A stretch of DNA of 45,607 nt from Clostridia bacterium (GTDB lineage Bacteria > Bacillota > Clostridia > Oscillospirales > QAMX01), in the NCBI GenBank assembly GCA_017441705.1, contig JAFRWU010000007.1, forward strand, positions 1 to 45,607, in the 5' to 3' direction. Positions 25,464-34,063 of this stretch are shown here, piece by piece. Below the pieces are notes generated by a model. The model had not been told where the DNA came from. It worked only from the letters and a program-made list of their open reading frames with translations, and searched no databases. Position 1 is the first letter of the stretch; the number at the start of each line of letters is the position of its first letter. The translations under genes were made by a program, and so were the position numbers.

Positions 25464-25789
25464 ATGTTTTTGGAGTTCAAAGGAGCGAAAAAGCAATGCG
25501 GCGGGGAGAAGCGGCGGTTTAGGCGCTCGACGATGTGGCTTTTCGCTTGAAAAAGGAAAGATCTGCGTTCTTCTCGGTCCGTCCGGACCGGGCAGAAGCG
25601 CGCTGCTGAACAGGATCGGAGGTCTTGTTTCGCTCAACTCGGGCAAGATCACCGTCGACGGACAGAAGATCACAGGGCTTTCCCGAAAGCGGACCGCTTA
25701 CCGCAAGCGATATCATCTCGCGTCTTTTCCTTCGCCGCAAGGTCGCGCGCACCGACAGGATCGAGGCGCTCAAGGACGGACGCGAATAA
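25464..25789 (+). pseudogene. Broken ABC transporter ATPase (LolD/MacB-like)
   Basis: The remains of an ATP-binding subunit. The start MFLEFKGAKK has a strong ribosome site. A frameshift and a TAG near 25518 break the frame, after which ALDDVAFRL, a second shift, LEKGKICVLLGPSGPGRSAL and SGKITVDGQKITGLSRKR can be read. The Walker A Lys has become Arg (GPGRS for GSGKS). The sequence then jumps to a typical C-terminal end RTDRIEALKDGRE and stop, so the signature and Walker B region is deleted. It cannot make an active ATPase. It precedes the hydrolase gene by 16 bases. Confidence 0.85.
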
Positions 25790-25805
25790 AGAAAGGAGAA
25801 ACAAA

Positions 25806-26477
25806 ATGAAATACGGGATCATGGGCGGATTCACCCGATTCGCGTTTGCCAAAACGGCGTTCGGCTATATTGAAAAAGAGCTCCCCGAAATCGATATGCC
25901 TTCCTATAAGAAGCGGATGCTGAAGGAGTACAAAGCGATCGTGAAAAGGACGCCCGGCATCGGGAGCATGAAAGACAATATGTTCGTCATGACGATGTAC
26001 GCCGGAGCGTTTCTGATCGCGCTGTATAAAGAGGCGAACGGAAAACTGGACGAAGAAAAACTGAAAGGGCTTGTCCGCGCGGCGGCGTACTGCCCGCTGA
26101 TGGTGAAAGCAAAACAGGGCAAGAGCGCGTTTACCGAAAAAGAGATCGCAGCGCGCACACGTCAGTCAAAGTGGTCGAGAGATCATATCAAGGAATACCC
26201 GATGAACTGGTTTTACTACTTTGAAACCGTTCCGGGCAAAGACGAATATTATATCACGCACAAGCAGTGCGGCATCTGCAAGCTGACCGAACAGGAGCAC
26301 TGCCGTGAGATCACGAAGCATCTCTGCATGATGGATTATTACACCTTTGAGATGCAGGGCGCGGTCCTCGACAGAACGAAAACGCTCGGCTGGGGCGACG
26401 ACGAATGCAATTTCCATCTTATGAGCAAAGAGAGAGCCAATGAGATCGGGTTTGAGAAAAGCCCGGACGCAAAATAG
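25806..26477 (+). CDS. L-2-amino-thiazoline-4-carboxylic acid hydrolase family protein
   Basis: A 223-residue protein resembling the PF14196 family named after the ATC hydrolase that opens a thiazoline ring to give cysteine derivatives. Its C-terminal part has CGICKLTEQEHCREITKHLC, MMDYYTFEM, RTKTLGWGDDECNFHL, with clustered Cys and His. The real substrate in gut Clostridia is unknown. There is no signal peptide. AAAGGAGAAACAAA precedes the ATG. In this locus it lies just before two ABC exporter genes, a grouping I recall from other Firmicutes, so a role linked to the transported compound is inferred. Confidence 0.78.
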   Translation: MKYGIMGGFTRFAFAKTAFGYIEKELPEIDMPSYKKRMLKEYKAIVKRTPGIGSMKDNMFVMTMYAGAFLIALYKEANGKLDEEKLKGLVRAAAYCPLMVKAKQGKSAFTEKEIAARTRQSKWSRDHIKEYPMNWFYYFETVPGKDEYYITHKQCGICKLTEQEHCREITKHLCMMDYYTFEMQGAVLDRTKTLGWGDDECNFHLMSKERANEIGFEKSPDAK

Positions 26478-26495
26478 AAAAAGGAGATCAGGAAA

Positions 26496-28298
26496 ATGAA
26501 GAAAAAGAAGCCAAATGAGATTGCAGTGCTTCTCGGCTACGCCGGGAAATACAAGGCGCTGACGTTTTTGGGGATGTTCCTGTCGGCAGTCGCCATGGTG
26601 ATGGGAATGGTCCCGTACGTCTGCATCTGGCTGGCGGCAAGGGATCTGATCAAGGCCGCCCCGAACTGGACCGAGGCGACGGAGATCGCCAAATACGGAT
26701 GGTGGGCGTTCGGATTTGCCTTCGGCGGCATCATCGTCTATTTTGCCGCGCTGATGTGCACGCACCTCGCGGCGTTCCGCACCGCCGCGAACATCCGCAA
26801 ACAAGGCGTCGCGCATATGATGGAAACGCCGCTCGGCTTCTTTGACAACAACGCTTCGGGACTGCTCCGCAACCGTCTTGACGGCGGCGCTGCGGAGACG
26901 GAAACGCTGCTCGCGCACAACCTCGCCGATATCGTCGGAACGGCGGCAATGTTCATCGGGATGCTCGTTCTGATGTTCGTGTTCGACTGGCGCATGGGCG
27001 CTTCGTGCCTCGTCGCCGCCGTGATCTCCGTTCTTGCCATGTTCTCTATGATGGGCGGCAGGAACGCCAAATTGATGATGGAATACCAGACCGCGCAGGA
27101 CGTGATGAGCAAAGCCGGCACCGAGTACGTGCGCGGGATCCCGGTCGTCAAGGTCTTTCAGCAGACCGTGTATTCCTTCAAGGCGTTCAAGGCGGCGATA
27201 GAGGATTACAGCAGCAAGGCGGAAAAATATACCGGCGGCGTCTGCCGCGTGCCGCAGTCGCTCAACCTGACCGCGACCGAGGGCGTCTTCATTTTCCTCG
27301 TTCCCGCCGTACTGCTGATCGCGCCGTCGGCGCTTGCAGGCGGCGATTTCGCGGGTTTTATCACGAATTTCGCGTTTTACGCGGTCTTCTCGGCGATCGT
27401 CTCCACGGCGCTCGCAAGGATCATGTTCGCGGCAAGCGGGCTGATGCTGGCCCAAACGGCGCTCGCCCGGATCGACACGGTGATGAACGCGCCGACGCTT
27501 GCGATCACGGATCATCCGCAGACGCCGCGCGACAACGGCGTAGAGTTCAAGGACGTTACCTTTATTTACGACGGCGCGGACGTACCGGCGCTGGAGCACG
27601 TTTCCTTCAAGGTCACCCCCGGTCAGACCGCCGCGCTCGTCGGTCCTTCGGGCGGCGGCAAAACGACGGCGGCAAGCCTGATCCCGCGCTTCTGGGACGT
27701 TTCGTCGGGCGCGGTCGAGGTCGGCGGCGTCAACGTCAGGGAGATAGACCCGCACGTGTTAATGGACAAGGTCGCGTTCGTCTTCCAGAACACGCGGCTG
27801 TTCAAAACGTCGATCCTTGAAAACGTACGCGCCGCGCGTCCCGACGCCTCGAGAGAGGAGGTCCTGTCCGCGCTTCATGCGGCGCAGTGCGACGATATCG
27901 TCGAAAAGCTCCCGGACGGCGTCGATACGATGATCGGCTCGGAAGGCACTTACCTTTCCGGCGGCGAGCAGCAGCGCGTGGCGCTCGCCCGCGCGATCCT
28001 CAAAAACGCGCCGATCATCGTGCTTGACGAGGCGACGGCGTTTGCCGATCCCGAAAACGAGGCGCTGATCCAGAAGGCGCTGAAAACCCTGACCGAGGGG
28101 CGCACAGTCATCATGATCGCGCACCGGCTTTCAACGGTCATCGGCGCGGATAAGATCGTCGTGCTCAATAACGGTCGTATCGTCGAAGAAGGCACACACA
28201 ACGAGCTTTCTTCGGGCGGCGGATTGTACGAGCGGATGTGGAACGAATACAATCAGGCGGTCAAGTGGAAGATCGCCTCAAGCAAGGAGGGCGCTTGA
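26496..28298 (+). CDS. ABC transporter, fused membrane and ATP-binding domains (half 1)
   Basis: A 600-residue half transporter. An N-terminal six-helix domain (about 20-320) is followed by an ATP-binding domain: Walker A GPSGGGKTT, signature LSGGEQQR, Walker B IIVLDEATAF, and a switch His in IAHRLSTV. The D-loop reads AFADPEN rather than the common ASLD. Pairs of this type (IrtAB/YbtPQ-like) act as heterodimers, and the overall fold is the exporter type although some members import siderophores. ATG at 26496 has AAGGAG upstream. The partner gene starts two bases after its stop codon. Substrate unknown. Confidence 0.9.
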   Translation: MKKKKPNEIAVLLGYAGKYKALTFLGMFLSAVAMVMGMVPYVCIWLAARDLIKAAPNWTEATEIAKYGWWAFGFAFGGIIVYFAALMCTHLAAFRTAANIRKQGVAHMMETPLGFFDNNASGLLRNRLDGGAAETETLLAHNLADIVGTAAMFIGMLVLMFVFDWRMGASCLVAAVISVLAMFSMMGGRNAKLMMEYQTAQDVMSKAGTEYVRGIPVVKVFQQTVYSFKAFKAAIEDYSSKAEKYTGGVCRVPQSLNLTATEGVFIFLVPAVLLIAPSALAGGDFAGFITNFAFYAVFSAIVSTALARIMFAASGLMLAQTALARIDTVMNAPTLAITDHPQTPRDNGVEFKDVTFIYDGADVPALEHVSFKVTPGQTAALVGPSGGGKTTAASLIPRFWDVSSGAVEVGGVNVREIDPHVLMDKVAFVFQNTRLFKTSILENVRAARPDASREEVLSALHAAQCDDIVEKLPDGVDTMIGSEGTYLSGGEQQRVALARAILKNAPIIVLDEATAFADPENEALIQKALKTLTEGRTVIMIAHRLSTVIGADKIVVLNNGRIVEEGTHNELSSGGGLYERMWNEYNQAVKWKIASSKEGA

Positions 28299-28299
28299 A

Positions 28300-30042
28300 A
28301 TGATGGGAAGGAAGCTTCAAAAAAAATACGCTTTGACCGACAAGGGGCTGAAAAACACGAGGATCGGCGCCGCCTGGACGGTAATCGTCAATCTGACGAT
28401 GATGGCGGGCATGGGTATCCTGTTTTTTTTGATGCAGGGGTATATGAATACGTTGACGAACGAAGCCGCGCTTCCAAACGCGTGGATCTTCGTCGGGCTT
28501 GTCGCCGCGTTCATCGTTCTGTCCTTTTTCACGCATTTTGAGCAGTACCAAACGACTTACGGGCTTGTGTATAAGGAGATCAAGGACACGCGCGTTTCGC
28601 TCGCGGAGCGGCTGCGCCGTCTGCCGCTCGGCTATTTCGGAAAACGCGACCTCGCGGATCTGACCGAAACGGTGATGGGCGACGTCAACCGTCTCGAGCA
28701 CGTCTGGTCGCACTGTCTCGGCTATCTTTACGGCGCGTACATTTCAACGGCGATCATCGCGGTCGTACTCTTTCTTTACGACTGGCGCATGGCGCTCGCC
28801 TGCCTCTGGGGCGTGCCGGCGGCGTTCCTGCTCCTTTTCGGAAGCAGAAAAATCCAGAAGCGCAGCTCCGAAAAGCTGAAAGCCGACGCGCTGGCCGTTT
28901 CCGACAACATTCAGGAATCGCTTGAAAACGTCCGCGAGATCCGGGCGACCAACCGCGAAAAGGAATATCTTGACCGCCTTTACAAAAAGATCGACCGGTT
29001 TGAAAAGACAAACCGGAAAGGCGAGCTTGTGATCGGGCTTTTCGTCAACGCCGCCTCGGTCATCATGCGCCTCGGCGTCGCCACGACGATCCTTACCGGC
29101 GCGACGCTCATTCTGTCGGGAAAGATCGACTTTATGCTGATGTTCATGTTCCTCATGGTCATCACGCGCGTTTACGCGCCGTTCGATCAGGCGCTCGCGC
29201 TGATAGCGGAAATGTTCGTCTCGCAGGTCTCCGCGAACCGCCTCAACGAGATCTACGACACGCCGACCGCCGAGGGCAAAGAGGAATTCAAGCCCGACGG
29301 ACACGATATCGTCTTTGAAAACGTCGCCTTCGCCTACGACGACCACGACGTCCTGAACGGCGTCAGCTTCACCGCAAAGGAAGGCGAAGTGACTGCGCTC
29401 GTCGGTCCCTCCGGCTCCGGCAAAAGCACCTGCGCGCGCCTTGCCGCCCGCCTTTGGGACATCAGCAAAGGAACAATCAAAGTTGGCGGCGTGGACATCT
29501 CGACCGTCGATCCCGAAGTCCTGCTCACCGATTATTCAATGGTCTTTCAGGACGTCGTGCTGTTTGACGACACCGTAATGGAGAATATCCGTCTCGGCAA
29601 GCACGGCGCGACCGACGAGGAAGTCCTCGCGGCGGCAAGAGCGGCGAACTGCGACGAATTCGTTGAAAAGCTGCCTGACGGCTACAAAACGCCGATCGGC
29701 GAAAACGGCGCGAAACTGTCCGGCGGCGAGCGCCAGCGTATTTCGATCGCCCGCGCGCTTCTCAAAGACGCGCCGATCGTGCTGCTTGACGAGGCGACGG
29801 CGTCGCTTGACGTGGAAAACGAAACGAAGGTGCAGGGCGCGCTTTCGCGCCTGCTTGCGGGCAAGACCGTCCTCGTGATCGCACACCGTATGCGCACCGT
29901 CGAGGCGGCGGACAAGATCGTCGTGCTGAAAGACGGCAGGGTCGCCGAGGAAGGCTCGCCGAAAGAGCTTTACGAATGTGAAAACGGCATCTTCCGCCGT
30001 ATGGCGGACCTCCAGTCGGCAAGCGCCGCGTGGAGCGTATAA
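28300..30042 (+). CDS. ABC transporter, fused membrane and ATP-binding domains (half 2)
   Basis: A 580-residue partner half transporter. Six membrane helices in the first 310 residues, then Walker A GPSGSGKST, signature LSGGERQR, Walker B IVLLDEATASLD and IAHRMRTV. Both halves look catalytically complete, so a heterodimer with two active sites is expected. AAGGAGG from the end of the previous gene serves as the ribosome site, so they are translationally linked. A small membrane protein follows. The upstream promoter and GGTTAGC operators probably control the set. Confidence 0.9.
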   Translation: MMGRKLQKKYALTDKGLKNTRIGAAWTVIVNLTMMAGMGILFFLMQGYMNTLTNEAALPNAWIFVGLVAAFIVLSFFTHFEQYQTTYGLVYKEIKDTRVSLAERLRRLPLGYFGKRDLADLTETVMGDVNRLEHVWSHCLGYLYGAYISTAIIAVVLFLYDWRMALACLWGVPAAFLLLFGSRKIQKRSSEKLKADALAVSDNIQESLENVREIRATNREKEYLDRLYKKIDRFEKTNRKGELVIGLFVNAASVIMRLGVATTILTGATLILSGKIDFMLMFMFLMVITRVYAPFDQALALIAEMFVSQVSANRLNEIYDTPTAEGKEEFKPDGHDIVFENVAFAYDDHDVLNGVSFTAKEGEVTALVGPSGSGKSTCARLAARLWDISKGTIKVGGVDISTVDPEVLLTDYSMVFQDVVLFDDTVMENIRLGKHGATDEEVLAAARAANCDEFVEKLPDGYKTPIGENGAKLSGGERQRISIARALLKDAPIVLLDEATASLDVENETKVQGALSRLLAGKTVLVIAHRMRTVEAADKIVVLKDGRVAEEGSPKELYECENGIFRRMADLQSASAAWSV

Positions 30043-30080
30043 GGAAAGGATACGGTCATGAAACCCGACTGCAAAACCGG

Positions 30081-30344
30081 ATGAAGAAAGGCACGGCGCT
30101 TTCCGCAGTGACTGCGGCCGCCGCATTTCTTCTGCGGGTCATCGCTATCGGCATGACCGGAATCGATTCCGGCGCGCTCAGAACCGTGCCGTTCATCGCG
30201 TTTTTCCTTCTGAGGGCGATCGGCTTATGCGTTTCGGCTTGGACGGTTCTGATGTGCCGCGCGTTTTCCCGCAACGGGAAACGGCGGATGCCGCGCCGGA
30301 TCGTCGCGGCGTCGGGCGGATCGGCGAACTGCCCGAGGCGATGA
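30081..30344 (+). CDS. Small membrane protein, probably frameshifted
   Basis: An 87-residue protein with two hydrophobic segments (about SAVTAAAAFLLRVIAIGM and VPFIAFFLLRAIGLCVSAW). A good ribosome site precedes a different ATG at 30058 that reads only eight codons before a stop overlapping this ATG. Past the tail, another frame continues with GRIGELPEAMTAEQEKVI and RTEAAAARTV up to a stop at 30398-30400 and looks more protein-like than the present C terminus, so a frameshift near 30280 is likely. I do not recognise the family. It sits at the end of the ABC transporter operon. Confidence 0.4.
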   Translation: MKKGTALSAVTAAAAFLLRVIAIGMTGIDSGALRTVPFIAFFLLRAIGLCVSAWTVLMCRAFSRNGKRRMPRRIVAASGGSANCPRR

Positions 30345-30400
30345 CCGCAGAGCAGGAAAAGGTCATCCGGACAGAAGCGGCAGCAGCAAGGACAGTATAA

Positions 30401-30438
30401 AAAGAAACGCGGGGCTGTGCCAACCGGCACAGCCCCGC
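30401..30438 (-). terminator. Terminator of the E2-like gene
   Basis: A perfect 13-pair stem (30409-30421 with 30426-30438, loop AACC). On the minus strand it is followed by a T-rich run (plus-strand AAAAAGAAAC), so it suits the minus-strand gene ending at 30527. The stem may also affect plus-strand transcripts of the ABC operon. Confidence 0.7.
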
Positions 30439-30526
30439 AGGGCAGCAGATCACGGTTCCATTCGACGGTTCAGAAAGTTTTCCTGTGACGGGTGCGGCGA
30501 AGCGCGCCTGTTTTTGTTTTGCGCCT

Positions 30527-31927
30527 TTATTCGATATCGACGGCCACCTTCTCGGGCGGTTCGTCCAGAAGATAGGGATCCGAGACGTAGCGCTTCATGG
30601 CCTTGAAGGCCTGGGCGTAGGTGAAGCCGTCGCAGATGCGGTCGTCCACGGTGGCCGCGAACTCGCAGTACCGCTTTTCCTTGACCGTGCCGTCGCTCTG
30701 CAGGATATTGCGCTTCTTCTTCGGACCGAAGGCCATGAACACCGGCAGATTCCCGAAATCATAAAGATGATGCTGGACCGGCGGCACGCCGAGCGAACCC
30801 ATGGAGGTGATGAACATGGTGCCGTGGAAGGGACTGATCTTTGTCAGGGCGCGGGGCAGAAGTCCGAAATAATCCAGCAGCTTCAGGAACCACACCGTGA
30901 ATTTAAGAAGGAGCCCCGGGACATAATTCAGGATCGCCGCCGCATTGTCCATGCCGGAATCCAGCACGTCGGTCTTGTTTTTTTCCACCTCGGCGCGAAT
31001 GACCTCGTACACCTCGTCGGCGGTCATACGGGGGTTGAAAAAGAATTTGACCACCGTTTCGGGGGAGGCCTCGGTCATTTCCTTTTTGACGGTCAGGTTG
31101 ATTTCGATCTCGTCGTCCCGCGTGTAAAGCCGCTGCCCCGCCACGAAACGGTTGATGGCCGGCTTTTCGGACAGCATGCGCACGTAGGCGGCGATCAGGA
31201 CGTGCATCAGACCGAAGCCCTTGAGACCGGCTTTTCGCTTTTCCAGGATATACTTTTCGGCCTTCGCGATCTCGAATTCATCACGGAACTGATTGGCCGC
31301 GCCGAGCTTGGACACCATGATATAGGGGGCGATGTTGTCCATGGGGGGCTTGGAGCGGATGCGCCGCCCGTCGGCACGGTCGCCGCGGCGGCGGAAACGG
31401 AAGGGAAGCTCCTCCTTGTGCAGACCGGAAAGATAGAAGATCACCGACGCAAGGAAGGCGGCGATCGAACCGATCTCGGCCCTTTCGGCCGGAAGGGCTT
31501 TCCGGAAGAGCAGATAGAGTGCCGGAGCCAGGAGAACGAAATGCAAAAGGAGCAGGGGGATCCGCCAGGCGAGCCTGCCCCGAAGCGTCTTTTCATAAAG
31601 GATCCACAGGATGAGAAGTACGGCCGCGCCACAAAGGATCACCGGAAGGCTTTCCCTCAAAAGACGGATGAAGACGAAACAGGCGTAGAGCAGCCACGGC
31701 AGCGCGGTGAGCGCCGCGCTGCCTCCCTTCCGGAGGATCAGGATCCCGTAAAGCGCCACCGCCAGGATCTCCAGAGCCGAGGGCAGGAGAAGAACGAAAA
31801 GCCCTTCCTCGCCCCGGAAAAGAGAGGCGCGGTAAACCGCGGTCCCGAAGCTTACGAGACAGAAAAGAAACGAGAGGATCACAAAGGGAGACAGGGGAGA
31901 GGACTTGTATCGAAACGCTTTTTTCAA
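30527..31927 (-). CDS. Membrane protein with C-terminal 2-oxoacid dehydrogenase E2-like acyltransferase domain
   Basis: A 466-residue protein if started at TTG 31927 (LKKAFRYKSS), with AAGGTGATGA before it. The first 180 residues hold about six membrane helices. The C-terminal half resembles the CAT-like catalytic domain of E2: INRFVAGQRLYTRDDEIEIN, HGTMFITSMGSLGVPPVQ, and FAATVDDRICDGFTYAQAF. The E2 catalytic motif is normally DHRxxDG; here the His is replaced by Asp (VDDRICDG), so classical acyl transfer is doubtful. There is no lipoyl domain. The frame is open to 32014, but that part spans the likely promoter, so I reject the longer start. Function unknown. Confidence 0.75.
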   Translation of the reverse strand: MKKAFRYKSSPLSPFVILSFLFCLVSFGTAVYRASLFRGEEGLFVLLLPSALEILAVALYGILILRKGGSAALTALPWLLYACFVFIRLLRESLPVILCGAAVLLILWILYEKTLRGRLAWRIPLLLLHFVLLAPALYLLFRKALPAERAEIGSIAAFLASVIFYLSGLHKEELPFRFRRRGDRADGRRIRSKPPMDNIAPYIMVSKLGAANQFRDEFEIAKAEKYILEKRKAGLKGFGLMHVLIAAYVRMLSEKPAINRFVAGQRLYTRDDEIEINLTVKKEMTEASPETVVKFFFNPRMTADEVYEVIRAEVEKNKTDVLDSGMDNAAAILNYVPGLLLKFTVWFLKLLDYFGLLPRALTKISPFHGTMFITSMGSLGVPPVQHHLYDFGNLPVFMAFGPKKKRNILQSDGTVKEKRYCEFAATVDDRICDGFTYAQAFKAMKRYVSDPYLLDEPPEKVAVDIE

Positions 31928-31954
31928 ATCATCACCTTCATTTCTATGCCGTTT

Positions 31955-31960
31955 ATTGTA
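31955..31960 (-). promoter_or_regulatory. Extended -10 of the E2-like gene
   Basis: On the minus strand TGC-TACAAT forms an extended -10 box about 28 bases before the TTG start. The -35 region matches poorly. Confidence 0.5.
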
Positions 31961-32007
31961 GCATACCGGAACGGAAAAGGAAAGAGGAAGGAGAGAAAAA
32001 GAGCAAA

Positions 32008-32036
32008 TTGACAAAAGAAAGGGAGTAGGGTAGAAT
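32008..32036 (+). promoter_or_regulatory. Promoter of the galactonate dehydratase gene
   Basis: TTGACA (32008-32013) and TAGAAT (32031-32036) with a 17-base spacer, about 70 bases before the start codon. Confidence 0.7.
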
Positions 32037-32106
32037 AAAAAAGAATCAGGGAACCGTGCCGGCGCGGCGCAGTCCGGGACCGGCAGGGAAGGAAAGGGGA
32101 CTGAAA

Positions 32107-33255
32107 ATGAAAATCACGTCTGTTGAGGCGTTTCTGGTCAGACCCAGATGGTGCTTTGTGAAAATCGGGACCGACGAAGGCCTCGCGGGATGGGGCGAGG
32201 CGGTCCTGGAGGGACGGGCCTCCACGGTGCGGGAAGCGGTGCGGGAGCTGACGCCCTATCTCCTCGGGAAGGATCCCGGCAGGATCGAGGATCTGTGGAC
32301 GACGCTTTACCGCGGCGGCTTTTACCGGGGAGGCGGCATCCTGATGAGCGCCATCGCCGGGATCGATCAGGCGCTCTGGGATATCCAGGGGAAACGGTTC
32401 GGCGTCCCGGTCTATGAACTCCTGGGAGGCGCAGTCAGGGACCGCATCCGGGTCTACAGTTGGATCGCCGGCGACCGGCCGGACGACGCGGCGGCGGGAG
32501 CGCTGGAAAAACAGAAGGAGGGCTTCACCGCGGTGAAGATGAACGCCACCGAGGAGCTTTCCTATATCGATTCCCACCGGAAGATCGACGAGGTGGTCGC
32601 CCGGGTGGCCTCGGTCCGGGAGGCCTGCGGAAAGGATTTCGGGATCGCCCTCGACTTCCACGGCCGGGTGCACAAGCCCATGGCCAGAGTGCTGGGCAAA
32701 GCGCTGGAGGAATTCGGGCTGATGTTCATCGAGGAGCCGGTGCTGTCGGAGAACATGGAGGCTTTCGGCGAGATCCGGAGCGCGGTCAATATCCCCATCG
32801 CCACCGGAGAGCGGCTTTTCTCCCGGTGGGATTTCAAGCATCTTCTGGAAAAGGGATACGCGGATATCATCCAGCCCGATCTCTCCCACGCCGGAGGCCT
32901 GACCGAGGTCCGGAAGATCGCCGCCATGGCCGAATGCTACGACGTGGCGCTGGCGCCGCACTGCCCGCTGGGGCCCATCGCCCTTTCCGCCTGCTTCCAG
33001 GTCGACGCAGTCTCCTATAACGCCGCGATCCAGGAGCAGAGCATGGGCATTCATTACAACGTCGGGAAATCGGTCCTGGATTACGTGAAAAACCGGGAGG
33101 ATTTCGCGTTTCACGCAGGGTATGCGTCGCTTCCGCGCCTTCCGGGACTCGGCGTGGAGGTGGACGAGGAGCTGGTCAGGAGCGAAAACGAGACGCCTCA
33201 CGCCTGGAAAAACCCGGTCTGGCGCCACGAGGACGGTTCGATCGCCGAATGGTGA
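32107..33255 (+). CDS. dgoD: D-galactonate dehydratase (enolase superfamily)
   Basis: A 382-residue enolase-superfamily enzyme, the same length as the known DgoD. An N-terminal capping domain has IGTDEGLAGWGEAVLEG. The barrel has VKMNAT, the metal ligand Asp in ALDFHGRVHKPMA, Glu in IEEPVL and in ATGERL, and APHCPLGPIALSA with the catalytic-type His. The HGRVHKP stretch is characteristic of galactonate dehydratase, which turns D-galactonate into 2-keto-3-deoxygalactonate. The ATG at 32107 was chosen over an in-frame extension. No downstream kinase, aldolase or transporter of this route is next to it, so a different acid sugar substrate is possible. Confidence 0.88.
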   Translation: MKITSVEAFLVRPRWCFVKIGTDEGLAGWGEAVLEGRASTVREAVRELTPYLLGKDPGRIEDLWTTLYRGGFYRGGGILMSAIAGIDQALWDIQGKRFGVPVYELLGGAVRDRIRVYSWIAGDRPDDAAAGALEKQKEGFTAVKMNATEELSYIDSHRKIDEVVARVASVREACGKDFGIALDFHGRVHKPMARVLGKALEEFGLMFIEEPVLSENMEAFGEIRSAVNIPIATGERLFSRWDFKHLLEKGYADIIQPDLSHAGGLTEVRKIAAMAECYDVALAPHCPLGPIALSACFQVDAVSYNAAIQEQSMGIHYNVGKSVLDYVKNREDFAFHAGYASLPRLPGLGVEVDEELVRSENETPHAWKNPVWRHEDGSIAEW

Positions 33256-33297
33256 AAACCGCCAAAAAGAAAAGGGACATTCCGTCGTATTTTGCCC

Positions 33298-33326
33298 TTT
33301 ACAAATCGTCCCCGATATGATAAAAT
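33298..33326 (+). promoter_or_regulatory. Promoter of the pyrR operon
   Basis: TTTACA (33298-33303) and TAAAAT (33321-33326), 17 bases apart, upstream of the attenuator leader. Confidence 0.7.
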
Positions 33327-33361
33327 AAGGGTCAGTCAAATCTTTAAGCGAGTACCGTGAT

Positions 33362-33433
33362 ACTGGCAAGATGGACGCGAAAGACAGCGGTATATCATGC
33401 AGTCTTGCCGGTTTGCGGCAAGACTGTTTTTTT
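33362..33433 (+). promoter_or_regulatory. Transcription attenuator before pyrR
   Basis: An 11-pair terminator stem (33400-33410 with 33416-33426) is followed by seven T. Upstream ACTGGCAAGA (33362-33371) can pair with TCTTGCCGGT (33404-33413) with one G-U pair and would break the terminator. Mutually exclusive hairpins just before pyrR are the classical PyrR-controlled design; I could not identify the PyrR-binding loop itself. Confidence 0.75.
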
Positions 33434-33446
33434 CTGGAGTTCCGTT

Positions 33447-34001
33447 ATGAAGCTGAAATCGCGTCTGATGGATGAAGCGGCCGTCAAAAGGGCGCTGATG
33501 CGCATCTCTCACGAGATCGTGGAAAAGAACGAGGGCGCGGGTGAGCTTTGCCTGGTGGGAGTGAAAAGACGGGGCGTGCCGCTGGCGAAAGCTCTTGCCG
33601 CCAACATCAGGAGCATCGACGGCGCCGAGGTGCCGGTGGGCACCGTCGACATCACCCTGTACCGGGACGATCTGACCGAAACGGTGGATCTTCCGGTCAG
33701 CAGCGCCACCGAGCTTCCCTGCCCGGTGGAGAACCGCTCGGTCATCATCGTGGACGACGTGATCTACACGGGCAGGACCGTGCGCGCCGCCATCGAGGCG
33801 CTTTTCGGGATCGGCCGGCCGAAATCGATCCGGCTTGCGGTCCTGGTGGACCGGGGACACCGGGAGCTTCCGTTCCGCCCGGATTTCGTGGGCAAAAACG
33901 TGCCGACCTCGCGGGAGGAGCTGATTGCGGTGAAGGTGGACGAGATCGACGGCGAGACCGGCGTCTATCTTTACGGCCTGGACGGACAGGACGAGGGTTA
34001 A
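33447..34001 (+). CDS. pyrR: Bifunctional PyrR, pyrimidine attenuation regulator and uracil phosphoribosyltransferase
   Basis: A 184-residue protein that binds pyr mRNA in response to UMP/UTP and can also make UMP from uracil and PRPP. The PRPP loop is SVIIVDDVIYTGRTVRAAI (about 98-116), with LCLVGVKRRGVPLA and DITLYRDDL earlier, all typical. The ATG at 33447 has TGGAG upstream, and the length fits the family. An attenuator hairpin lies just before it and a uracil permease follows after 62 bases, forming the known autoregulated operon. Confidence 0.95.
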   Translation: MKLKSRLMDEAAVKRALMRISHEIVEKNEGAGELCLVGVKRRGVPLAKALAANIRSIDGAEVPVGTVDITLYRDDLTETVDLPVSSATELPCPVENRSVIIVDDVIYTGRTVRAAIEALFGIGRPKSIRLAVLVDRGHRELPFRPDFVGKNVPTSREELIAVKVDEIDGETGVYLYGLDGQDEG

Positions 34002-34063
34002 TGCGGGGCAGGATCCCGTTTTAATAAATAAGCACGATCGTGCGAAAGAAAGATGGAGGAATT

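Noticed and set aside
31928-32014. A longer N terminus for the E2-like protein starting at 32014.
   Set aside because: This stretch contains the likely -10 box on the minus strand and the divergent promoter of dgoD; the TTG at 31927 has the better ribosome site and leads into normal protein sequence.
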